Assembly: GCA_002779235.1 (NCBI GenBank)
Contig: PEXD01000067.1
Span: forward strand, 2,054 to 7,993
Source: Candidatus Woesearchaeota archaeon CG07_land_8_20_14_0_80_44_23
GTDB lineage: Archaea; Nanobdellota; Nanobdellia; Woesearchaeales; 0-14-0-80-44-23
Reading direction: 5' to 3'
DNA length: 5,940 bases
Below, piece after piece: positions 1 to 4,998 of the stretch. The first letter of the stretch is position 1. Each line of letters opens with the position of its first letter. The notes under the pieces are model-generated. The model did no database searches and had not been told where the DNA came from. It saw nothing but the letters and a program-made list of their open reading frames with translations. The position numbers and the translations under genes are program-made.

Positions 1-530
1 CACTTCTGAAAACCGCATTGGCTGAAGAATTCGTGAAAGTCCTTGTTAAAATCACCTGCCGAGTGCAGGGTAAACTCTCCCAGAGGGGTTTTATCATAGA
101 TTGCCCTGACCAGTTCTTCAATATAAGCTCTGTCTCTTAAAATTGTCGTATCAAAAACCCCTGAACTTATGATGACATGAGGTTCTTTCAATGATTTTAT
201 TATGTAAAGCGAATCGTCAAAAACAAACTCTCCTTGAGGCACTTTTGCCCTTGAAGTGTTAACTGCATCTTTGTTGATGTCCACTCCCAAATAAGACAAG
301 GCACCTAACTCAAAAACCATTCTTGACAATCCGGCATCATAGCCAGGGCCTATCTCCAAAACCTTTTTTCCGGAGAAGATTTTTTTGAAATCATCCTTAA
401 ACATCTCACTTACTAGAAGCCAGGGCATCCTTGCTTCATCATAGAAATCGCTGCATTTAACTTTAAGATAGTCGGCTGTTCTTAATAAGGCGTTCACCCT
501 ATATTGAGGTGTATTTTTTATTTCGGCCAT
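1..530 (-). CDS. SAM-dependent methyltransferase-like protein (partial, C-terminus off left edge)
   Basis: The reading frame is open on the minus strand from the ATG at 530 to the left edge, giving 176 codons with no stop, so the C-terminus is missing. The protein begins MAEIKNTPQYRVNALLRTAD. About 60 residues in is VLEIGPGYDAG, a class I Rossmann methyltransferase motif I (glycine-rich S-adenosylmethionine loop). It is followed about 20 residues later by YLGVDIN, whose acidic end of strand 2 normally contacts the SAM ribose. HVIISSGVFD fits the motif IV region. The fold assignment is good, but the methyl acceptor cannot be told: no tRNA, rRNA or protein-specific motif is visible. The start is chosen because a TATA box lies about 28 bases upstream, implying a leaderless or nearly leaderless mRNA. 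The gene is divergent from the RHH regulator gene, with 120 bases between the start codons. Confidence 0.8.
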   Translation of the reverse strand, partial: MAEIKNTPQYRVNALLRTADYLKVKCSDFYDEARMPWLLVSEMFKDDFKKIFSGKKVLEIGPGYDAGLSRMVFELGALSYLGVDINKDAVNTSRAKVPQGEFVFDDSLYIIKSLKEPHVIISSGVFDTTILRDRAYIEELVRAIYDKTPLGEFTLHSAGDFNKDFHEFFSQCGFQK

Positions 531-552
531 AAGATTGAAAATATGCAGCCGA

Positions 553-566
553 GTATTTAAATATTT
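553..566 (-). promoter_or_regulatory. TATA box of the methyltransferase gene
   Basis: On the minus strand this reads AAATATTTAAATAC, a typical archaeal TATA element preceded by an AG-rich BRE-like stretch (CCAG). Its centre is about 28 bases from the ATG at 530, so transcription should begin at or within a few bases of the start codon. No Shine-Dalgarno is visible between them. Confidence 0.6.
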
Positions 567-614
567 CTGGAATTTACTATTATTAAGTGATAATCTTAAA
601 CTTTTTGAAAAGCA

Positions 615-628
615 AAAAATTTATATAT
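615..628 (+). promoter_or_regulatory. BRE/TATA of the RHH regulator gene
   Basis: AAAAATTTATATAT lies with its centre about 27 bases before the ATG at 651, the spacing expected between an archaeal TATA box and the transcription start. No Shine-Dalgarno precedes the ATG, so the message is predicted to be leaderless. The 3' part of the box overlaps the left end of the 30-bp palindrome at 623-652, so a protein bound there would compete with TBP/TFB. Confidence 0.65.
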
Positions 629-652
629 CCAAAGTATATACTATGGATATAT
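623..652 (+). promoter_or_regulatory. 30-bp near-perfect palindrome, probable RHH operator
   Basis: The two ends are ATATATCC and GGATATAT, and the centre is AGTATATACT. Compared with its own reverse complement, 28 of 30 positions agree; the one mismatched pair is A630+1 against A642 in the AAAG/CTAT spacers. The element runs from the TATA box to the first two bases of the start codon, so it covers the predicted transcription start. This position and symmetry suit a dimer or dimer-of-dimers repressor. The RHH protein encoded immediately downstream is the obvious candidate, but binding is inferred, not shown. Confidence 0.7.
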
Positions 653-998
653 GACAACTGAAATGATAACCCTGAAGCTTGATTCAGAGTTCCTGAGGAG
701 AATAGACGCTGCTGTAAAGGAAAATGCTTACCAGAGCAGGACTGAGTTCATCAGAGCATCGCTTCATGAGAAGATAGACCCAAAGAGAGAAGCAGAGGTT
801 AGGAGAGAGCTTGAAAGCGCATTAAAAGAGATAAGAAAGGGAATAAAACACAGAAAGCCAATAACTGATGAGGAGCTTGAGCGGACAAGAGAAGAAGTAT
901 TCAATGAATCCTTAAAGAAAAGTAAAAAAGATCCGCTTTACGGGAAAAAGATTCTGGAAAAATACTTTGGCGAACTTAAAGAAGATCCTCAGGCTTGA
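651..998 (+). CDS. Ribbon-helix-helix (CopG/Arc-type) transcriptional regulator, 115 aa
   Basis: Residues 4-42 form a recognisable ribbon-helix-helix domain. MITLKLD is the DNA-contacting beta strand, EFLRRIDAAVKENA is helix A, YQSRTEF is the loop in which serine/arginine commonly contact the backbone, and TEFIRASLHEKI is helix B. Residues 43-115 are a highly charged, Lys/Glu-rich helical tail, longer than in the smallest CopG proteins and without a recognisable ligand-binding (ACT/NikR) domain. RHH proteins bind DNA as dimers and often repress their own promoters. Here a 30-bp palindrome covers the promoter and start codon, which supports autoregulation. RHH proteins are also frequent antitoxins, with the tail wrapping a toxin, but no toxin ORF follows: the next gene converges from the other strand. 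The ATG at 651 is preferred over the in-frame ATG at 663 because of its TATA spacing. Confidence 0.85.
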   Translation: MTTEMITLKLDSEFLRRIDAAVKENAYQSRTEFIRASLHEKIDPKREAEVRRELESALKEIRKGIKHRKPITDEELERTREEVFNESLKKSKKDPLYGKKILEKYFGELKEDPQA

Positions 999-1006
999 AG
1001 TGAGGG
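987..1006 (+). terminator. Weak stem-loop at the end of the RHH gene
   Basis: CCTCA at 987-991 can pair with TGAGG at 1001-1005 around the stop codon, giving a 5-bp stem and a 9-base loop. There is no clear T-tract after it, so this is only a tentative 3' end signal. The 74-base region between the two convergent genes holds nothing stronger. Confidence 0.2.
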
Positions 1007-1072
1007 CAAATATCATCTAATAACTTGAAGTGCCAGGATTAATACTTTTCTGTGATTCTATTGTGCACAAAA

Positions 1073-1627
1073 TCAAAGATTTTGTTGGCTAAATATCTCT
1101 TCAATCTTTGTAATAAACTCATCAGCATCATCTAATGCAGTTTTTGCCATTTCTTTGGAAATTGCCGGAGTTGCATCGTATTGCGCAGTTTCTCTCTTTG
1201 TCTTTGTCTGGATAAGCTTTGTTATTAACTGCTCGCTTAAATCATAAGCTTTTGCGAGTTTATGGATGTCTTCTGTTTCAAGCTTTTTGTCTTTGACGAA
1301 GTTATGCTCCAAAACAGCAATTGTTGCTGCATGGCTTTTGGATTTATAGCCGAGCTTTGCAAGTGCAGATAAACTGGAAGCGTACATTGAATAATAAGAA
1401 ACTATAATCACCCAGTCATACATTTCAAAATCAGAGGCGAGACTGAGCAGTTTTCTCATTTCTTCCTGCTCTGAAATCTTAAAGAGAAGATTAGCAACAG
1501 TAAAGTTCTTTCTTGCTTTTGCCAAAAATGGCTTTTCGAGTTTTTTATGCTCATCACTCCTGAAAAGCTGTTCTTTTTTCAGATAACCCTCGATTTTTCC
1601 TTTCAAGAAGTCATATCTGCTTTTCAT
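1073..1627 (-). CDS. HEPN-domain protein (HepT-like partner of MNT), 184 aa
   Basis: This is an all-helical protein with a HEPN signature. Residues 34-50 (FLAKARKNFTVANLLFK) are the first HEPN helix. DWVIIVSYYSMYASSLSALAKLGYKSKSHAA at about 71-101 matches the conserved SYYS...GYKSKSH region. A final helix carries KRETAQYDATP (about 144-153). In HepT toxins this last region holds the RNase motif R-x4-H. Here R145 is followed by Y150, so the catalytic His seems replaced by Tyr. Residues 1-33 are a charged N-terminal extension. The start ATG overlaps the stop of the upstream MNT gene (ATGA) and has a strong GGAGG eight bases upstream within that gene, so translation is coupled. By family knowledge such pairs act as type VII toxin-antitoxin modules in which the MNT protein AMPylates HEPN. 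RNase activity here is uncertain because of the missing His. Confidence 0.8.
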   Translation of the reverse strand: MKSRYDFLKGKIEGYLKKEQLFRSDEHKKLEKPFLAKARKNFTVANLLFKISEQEEMRKLLSLASDFEMYDWVIIVSYYSMYASSLSALAKLGYKSKSHAATIAVLEHNFVKDKKLETEDIHKLAKAYDLSEQLITKLIQTKTKRETAQYDATPAISKEMAKTALDDADEFITKIEEIFSQQNL

Positions 1628-2247
1628 GCGACCATCCTCCAGAACATTTCATGCCCATATAAAGAAATTCCGTATTCTCTGGCCTCTTTTCCCACATTCA
1701 GCTCTTTTGCTCTTAACATTTTTTTTAATTCTTCAATATCCGTAATTAAAGGGCTTATTTTAATATTGTGCGAATACTCATAACTCGCACTTTCTCTTTC
1801 TATTGATTCTCTCAGATTATTATTCTTTAGATTATTCACTATAAACATTAAATCAATGTCAGATTGTTTTGTTGCTGTGCCTTTTGCATAGCTTCCGAAT
1901 AAAACAACAGAATGAATTTCAGAAAAGTATTTTTCAGTAAGTTTTGAGATTAAGCCTTCTATAATCACTTTTAGCTTTTGATGCTCTTCATATAGTTCTT
2001 CTTTTTTTATGATATCTAAGGACTCAAGTAAATGTCTTGTTTTTGCACTGGCAAGATTTAGTTTGCATTGTTTTGAATGCCCTATCTTTTGTATCTGAAT
2101 TATCTGTTCTTTTTCCATTTCAGTGATATGGTTGTATGCTGGGCGGTACCCTATTCCAAGCTGCTTGGAGATTCCTAATATTGTCTGCCCTTCGTCTAAT
2201 TCTTTTCTCATGAGTCCGATAATTTTGATAAGTGTTTTTTGCCTCAT
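1624..2247 (-). CDS. Winged-helix/MNT nucleotidyltransferase (MntA-like, autoregulatory), 207 aa
   Basis: Residues about 3-66 form a winged helix-turn-helix: ILGISKQLGIGYRPAYNHITEMEKEQII is the helix-turn-helix, with a wing near IQIQKIGHSKQCKLN. Residues about 88-205 are a minimal nucleotidyltransferase domain with VVLFGSYAKG and SDIDL, i.e. GS (118-119)-x10-D130-x-D132, the metal-binding pattern of the MNT/pol-beta superfamily. The third acidic residue expected in the next core strand is not obvious: NIKISPLI has Lys where the second MNT of this window has Asp. In MntA/HepT systems the nucleotidyltransferase neutralises the HEPN partner by transferring AMP. The fused DNA-binding domain suggests it also represses its own promoter, where a palindrome-plus-repeat element lies. 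It is the first gene of a two-gene operon with the HEPN gene. AT-richer codons than the radical SAM neighbour suggest acquisition by transfer. Confidence 0.85.
   Translation of the reverse strand: MRQKTLIKIIGLMRKELDEGQTILGISKQLGIGYRPAYNHITEMEKEQIIQIQKIGHSKQCKLNLASAKTRHLLESLDIIKKEELYEEHQKLKVIIEGLISKLTEKYFSEIHSVVLFGSYAKGTATKQSDIDLMFIVNNLKNNNLRESIERESASYEYSHNIKISPLITDIEELKKMLRAKELNVGKEAREYGISLYGHEMFWRMVA
1636..1640 (-). promoter_or_regulatory. Shine-Dalgarno for the first HEPN gene
   Basis: GGAGG on the minus strand lies inside the last codons of the MNT gene, eight bases before the ATG at 1627. Together with the ATGA stop/start overlap it fixes the HEPN start and implies translational coupling. 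Confidence 0.75.
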
Positions 2248-2252
2248 TCTTA

Positions 2253-2282
2253 ATTATTCACCTAATGAATAATATTATTCAC
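2253..2282 (-). promoter_or_regulatory. Operator-like array upstream of the first MNT gene
   Basis: A perfect 16-bp palindrome, TGAATAATATTATTCA, occupies 2266-2281. A further copy of the half-site (ATTATTCAC on the plus strand) lies at 2253-2261 and matches 2274-2282 exactly, with starts 21 bases apart, i.e. two helical turns on the same face. The array spans the predicted transcription start (near 2265), and its promoter-distal half-site includes a Shine-Dalgarno-like AGGTGA (minus strand, 2263-2258). Binding by the winged-helix domain of the MNT protein is the natural inference. Confidence 0.6.
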
Positions 2283-2287
2283 TTTAG

Positions 2288-2302
2288 TATTTAAATGTTT
2301 CG
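2288..2302 (-). promoter_or_regulatory. BRE/TATA of the first MNT-HEPN operon
   Basis: On the minus strand this reads CGAAACATTTAAATA: a purine-rich BRE (CGAAAC) followed by TATA box ATTTAAATA. The predicted start of transcription is near 2265, giving a leader of about 18 bases that carries AGGTGA ten bases before the ATG at 2247. Confidence 0.65.
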
Positions 2303-2401
2303 TCCGCCCATCTCGTTTGTCGTTTAGAAATGTCTACCAAATTAATATTGAGGTGTCAAAATAATAGCGGGACATTCTCTCCTATCTGAGGCGAATCCGG
2401 G

Positions 2402-2410
2402 TTTATATGC
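2402..2410 (+). promoter_or_regulatory. Possible upstream TATA element
   Basis: TTTATATGC occurs here and again at 2464-2472, 62 bases downstream in the promoter of the radical SAM gene. If used, it would start a transcript near 2430 with about a 60-base leader. No gene of its own is visible behind it, so this may be an alternative promoter or chance. Confidence 0.25.
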
Positions 2411-2461
2411 ATTGCCTGAAAAAAGCACCATATTTTCCGCAACAATCAGAAAATCAAATGA

Positions 2462-2472
2462 TTTTTATATGC
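2462..2472 (+). promoter_or_regulatory. TATA box of the radical SAM gene
   Basis: TTTTTATATGC is centred about 26 bases before the ATG at 2492, predicting a leaderless message. No Shine-Dalgarno lies between. An inverted repeat AAAATCA-AA-TGATTTT at 2450-2465 overlaps the BRE position and the start of the box, so it could be a regulator site, though AT-rich repeats of this size arise by chance. Confidence 0.6.
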
Positions 2473-2491
2473 CCCCTTATTCCTGACAAGC

Positions 2492-3706
2492 ATGGCAGAA
2501 CTGGAGTTTCAGGACCTGGAATTCAGGGAAGAAAATGGAAAAGTAAGAGTCAATTTCCTGAAAATATTCTACTTTTATTTCACAGAAGAGGAATTGGCGG
2601 ATATAGGCCCGTGCAAGGTAGAGCTGCACAAGCTCGCATTCAACTGCCCTGAGAAGAGGGCGAACAGCAGGTTCTACAACCTCCTTGAGAAGGGCTTTTC
2701 AGCCATGAAAAACTCAATCAACGGCAGGAAAGCAGTTTACATTCACAGGAACTCAGGGATTCCCCTGATGGGAAGCAATGCCTTCGGCATAGTGGACAGG
2801 AACACCTCATGCATAGAGGTGAAGCCGATAACAGGGTGCAACCTTGACTGCATCTTCTGCTCTGTTGATGAGGGAATTAAGGGGAAGAAGAGCACTGACT
2901 TCGTGGTTGAAGAGGAATATCTTGCAGACGAGTTCAGGAAGGTGGCAGAGTTCAAGGGATGCGAGGTTGAGGCCCACATAAACGCCAACGGCGAGCCGCT
3001 GATGTATTCAAGAATTGTTGAGCTCATAAGGGACTTAAAAGCGGTTCCAAATGTGAAAACAATCTCAATAGACACAAATGCAACAATGCTCTCAAGAGAG
3101 CTGGCCCTGAAAATGAGGGATGCCGGGCTCACAAGGTTCAACATCTCAATAAGCGGGATAAGCCCGGGAATGTTCTCAAAGATGAGCGGCTCCAATGTCA
3201 CAGAAGGGCATGTGAAGGAGATAGCGGCATACTGCGCCCAGATAGCAGATGTTATAATAGCGCCTGTCTGGGTGCCTGGAATCAATGATTCTGAGATTGA
3301 AAAGATAATAGAGTTTGCAAAAAGCATAAGGAACCCGAGCCAGAAGGGCCCATTTGTCGGAATACAGAACTTCCTGTCATACCCTCACGGCAGGAACCCT
3401 GTAAAGGGGATGGAGATGGATGAGTTTAGGGAAAAGCTCTCTGCGCTTGAAAAAAAGCATAGCGTGAAGCTTCTGCTCTCAAAGGACGACTTCGTAATAG
3501 CTCCTGCAAAAAAGATTCCAAAGCCATTCATGAAGGGGCAAACAATAGAAGCGGAGATAATGTGCGAGGGCAGGTTTCCAGGAGAGAAGATAGCGGCTGC
3601 ACAAGACAGAAATATAACTGTGCTGAACTGCAAAAAGGAATCTGGCAGAATCAGGGTAAAGATAATCAGGAGCAAGCACAATATATTCCTGGCAAAGGCA
3701 ATATAG
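2492..3706 (+). CDS. Archaeal radical SAM Fe-S enzyme with C-terminal TRAM-like domain, 404 aa
   Basis: The core holds ITGCNLDCIFC, with C116, C120 and C123 forming the CxxxCxxC site for the [4Fe-4S] cluster that cleaves S-adenosylmethionine. NGEPL (166-170) corresponds to the GGEP SAM-binding motif. SIDTNATML and RFNISISG fit later barrel strands. Residues about 343-404 (PKPFMKGQTIEAEIMCEG to the end) resemble a TRAM beta-barrel, an RNA-binding domain found in tRNA methylthiotransferases and methyltransferases. The overall plan recalls the uncharacterised archaeal family I associate with COG2100; that link is from memory. Substrate is unknown. RNA modification is an inference from the TRAM-like tail. 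The protein is probably cytosolic, with no signal or membrane segment. The gene is richer in GC than the MNT/HEPN modules on both sides and seems to be transcribed alone: it has its own promoter and a hairpin after the stop. Confidence 0.85.
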   Translation: MAELEFQDLEFREENGKVRVNFLKIFYFYFTEEELADIGPCKVELHKLAFNCPEKRANSRFYNLLEKGFSAMKNSINGRKAVYIHRNSGIPLMGSNAFGIVDRNTSCIEVKPITGCNLDCIFCSVDEGIKGKKSTDFVVEEEYLADEFRKVAEFKGCEVEAHINANGEPLMYSRIVELIRDLKAVPNVKTISIDTNATMLSRELALKMRDAGLTRFNISISGISPGMFSKMSGSNVTEGHVKEIAAYCAQIADVIIAPVWVPGINDSEIEKIIEFAKSIRNPSQKGPFVGIQNFLSYPHGRNPVKGMEMDEFREKLSALEKKHSVKLLLSKDDFVIAPAKKIPKPFMKGQTIEAEIMCEGRFPGEKIAAAQDRNITVLNCKKESGRIRVKIIRSKHNIFLAKAI

Positions 3707-3709
3707 GCG

Positions 3710-3761
3710 CTGCCATCGGATCCGGCTTTTTGGCAATGGCAGAGTAATTTTTCTACTTTTT
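3710..3761 (+). terminator. Stem-loop plus T-rich tract after the radical SAM gene
   Basis: CTGCCAT at 3710-3716 pairs with ATGGCAG at 3736-3742, and the loop itself contains the small palindrome CGGATCCG. A T-rich stretch (TTTTTCTACTTTTT, 3748-3761) follows. Archaeal termination relies mainly on the T-tract. The position three bases after the stop codon supports the call. The T-tract is directly followed by the BRE/TATA of the next operon. Confidence 0.6.
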
Positions 3762-3762
3762 C

Positions 3763-3778
3763 GAAAACTTTATATAAT
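3763..3778 (+). promoter_or_regulatory. BRE/TATA of the second MNT-HEPN operon
   Basis: CGAAAAC followed by TTTATATAAT is a good archaeal BRE plus TATA element. It closely resembles the CGAAAC-ATTTAAATA promoter of the first MNT-HEPN operon. Transcription should start near 3798, giving a leader of about 23 bases with a weak AGGT at 3811-3814 six bases before the ATG. Confidence 0.65.
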
Positions 3779-3803
3779 ACCTAAATAAAGGTATGTTCAT
3801 ACC
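3777..3803 (+). promoter_or_regulatory. Operator-like array upstream of the second MNT gene
   Basis: Three ATACC/GGTAT half-sites occur: ATACC at 3777-3781, GGTAT at 3790-3794 and ATACC at 3799-3803. The last two form GGTATG-TT-CATACC (3790-3803). The two direct copies start 22 bases apart. The array covers the end of the TATA box and the predicted transcription start. Its sequence is unrelated to that at the first MNT promoter, but the layout is the same, so each MNT winged helix probably reads its own site. Confidence 0.55.
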
Positions 3804-3820
3804 ATAAAAAAGGTAATTAA

Positions 3821-4444
3821 ATGTTAACCCCAAAACAGATAAAGATATTTGAGGCATTTTTGAGAAGGGCTTACAAAGAACTAACTTACAAAGAGATAAA
3901 AGAATATTCAAAAGAGAAATCAAATTCCGTTATTCAAAAAGCAATAGCAAAATTTCTTGCAGAGAATATTGTGAAAAAAAGGAATGTTGGGAACATTATT
4001 TTATACAGAATAAACTTTGAAAATAGTTTGGTTTACTCATACTTTAATATCTTAATAATAGAAAAACTCCCGCCGCTTGTTAAGAGTAGTTTAAGGATAA
4101 TCAGAGAAGAACTCTCAAGTATTCAATTCGTATCCATTGCCCTCTTTGGTTCTTACGCAGAGGGAAAACAGAAAGAAAAATCTGATCTCGATATTGCAGT
4201 ATTTGTAAATTCACAGGCAGAAAAAAGAAAATGTGAATTATCATTAAAATCTGCAGAGCTAAAAACTCTTTTGAACATGGATTATCATATTTTCACAAAG
4301 GACGAAATGCTTAAAATGCTGAAAGATAAATATGAAAATCTTGGAAAGCAAATAGCACGCAAGCATCTTGCAATACACAATCCGGCAATTTTTTATTCAA
4401 TAGTTCAGGAGGGAATCGACAGTGGATTTAAACTTGTATATTAA
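3821..4444 (+). CDS. Winged-helix/MNT nucleotidyltransferase (second MntA-like), 207 aa
   Basis: Residues about 4-66 look like a winged helix-turn-helix: LTYKEIKEYSKEKSNSVIQKAIAKFLAENIVKKR, then the wing NVGNIILYRIN. The nucleotidyltransferase domain follows with IALFGSYAEG and KSDLDIAVFV, giving G110-S111-x10-D122-x-D124. LNMDYHIF supplies D154 as a likely third metal ligand, so the active site looks complete. The length equals that of the first MNT protein of the window, yet the two share little beyond the motifs, so they are diverged modules rather than a recent duplication. By analogy with MntA it should AMPylate and silence the HEPN protein encoded next, while the winged helix represses the operon. 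Its last 23 bases overlap the HEPN gene. Base composition is AT-rich compared with the radical SAM and GINS genes. Confidence 0.85.
   Translation: MLTPKQIKIFEAFLRRAYKELTYKEIKEYSKEKSNSVIQKAIAKFLAENIVKKRNVGNIILYRINFENSLVYSYFNILIIEKLPPLVKSSLRIIREELSSIQFVSIALFGSYAEGKQKEKSDLDIAVFVNSQAEKRKCELSLKSAELKTLLNMDYHIFTKDEMLKMLKDKYENLGKQIARKHLAIHNPAIFYSIVQEGIDSGFKLVY
4407..4412 (+). promoter_or_regulatory. Shine-Dalgarno that fixes the GTG start of the second HEPN gene
   Basis: AGGAGG lies inside the 3' end of the MNT gene, nine bases before the GTG at 4422. It is the strongest ribosome binding site in the window and supports the non-ATG start and the 23-base gene overlap. Confidence 0.75.
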
Positions 4445-4892
4445 TCGGGCAGAAAATGAAATAAAACTTGCAGAGATAATCTTCACGCTAAGCGAAAAAC
4501 CAAAAATACAGACCGATATATTCGATATCAGAGACCCCGAAACATATTTCAGCGCAGTGATCTCACACAGTTATTACAGCATATTTTATGCAGCGAAAGC
4601 ATATCTTTTAAAAAAAGGAATTGAGATATCTGCTCCGGAAGAGCATAAAAAAGCATTCAATGAATTCAAGAAATTTGTTGAAAGCGGAGAGCTGGATGTT
4701 GAACTGCTCAGGATATATCAACAAGCACTTGTCCGAGCAGAACTTCTGCTTGGAATTTTTAAAGAAGAAAAAAATAAAAGAGGAGAATTCACATACCGAA
4801 CACTTCCACAAGCGAATATGGAGCCCGCAAAAGAGAGCATTAAACATGCAAAGACATTTTTCAAGAATATGATTGCATTATGCAGAGAATAA
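4422..4892 (+). CDS. HEPN-domain protein (second HepT-like), 156 aa
   Basis: This helical protein has the HEPN layout. NRAENEIKLAEIIFTLSEK (about 8-26) is the first helix, and AVISHSYYSIFYAAKAYLLKKGIEISAPEEHKKAF (about 45-79) is the central conserved region. A last helical region contains KNKRGEFTYRTLPQAN (about 117-132). As in the first HEPN protein of the window, the usual R-x4-H RNase motif appears as R120-x4-Y125. In characterised HepT proteins the motif is R-x4-H-x-Y and the tyrosine is the AMPylation target, so Tyr here could be the modified residue, but loss of His questions RNase activity. The gene starts with GTG, overlaps the MNT gene by 23 bases and has AGGAGG upstream, so the pair is translated as a unit. 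Together they are a probable type VII toxin-antitoxin-like module. Confidence 0.8.
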   Translation: MDLNLYINRAENEIKLAEIIFTLSEKPKIQTDIFDIRDPETYFSAVISHSYYSIFYAAKAYLLKKGIEISAPEEHKKAFNEFKKFVESGELDVELLRIYQQALVRAELLLGIFKEEKNKRGEFTYRTLPQANMEPAKESIKHAKTFFKNMIALCRE

Positions 4893-4903
4893 ATGACATT
4901 TAT
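4889..4903 (+). repeat. Short inverted repeat at the second HEPN stop codon
   Basis: ATAAATG-A-CATTTAT overlaps the TAA stop. It is AT-rich and has a one-base centre, so it is a poor hairpin. No convincing terminator is otherwise seen between 4893 and the GINS promoter. The interval contains a pyrimidine-rich CTTTCTATCTTCC that could help termination. Confidence 0.25.
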
Positions 4904-4967
4904 GAAAAATATAAGGATTGCATCTTTCTATCTTCCATGCGCCTCGCGTATTGATGGCAGCATAAAC

Positions 4968-4979
4968 CTTAAATAATAC
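4968..4979 (+). promoter_or_regulatory. TATA box of the GINS gene
   Basis: CTTAAATAATAC is centred about 26 bases before the ATG at 4999, again predicting leaderless transcription. Purine-rich ATAAAC just upstream can serve as BRE. Confidence 0.6.
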
Positions 4980-4998
4980 AATAATTCTTCAGATTGAT

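Noticed and set aside
643..654. Three-codon ORF (ATGGATATATGA) overlapping the RHH start
   Set aside because: It lies within the operator palindrome and upstream of the usable leaderless start, so it would probably not be in the transcript.
2354..2374. TGTC ... GACA pair in the divergent region, reminiscent of an insertion sequence tip
   Set aside because: Only four matching bases on each side, no second terminus and no transposase nearby.
2407..2652. ORF starting at the ATG after the first TTTATATGC box
   Set aside because: Most of it overlaps the radical SAM gene in another frame, and the product has no family features.
2743..3327. Long open frame on the strand opposite the radical SAM gene
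   Set aside because: The protein is serine/isoleucine-rich with no recognisable domain, has no promoter, and lies fully inside a gene with clear family motifs.
4893..4976. 27-codon ORF starting directly after the second HEPN stop (TAAATG)
   Set aside because: No recognisable protein, no Shine-Dalgarno of its own, and it runs into the GINS TATA box. Probably chance.
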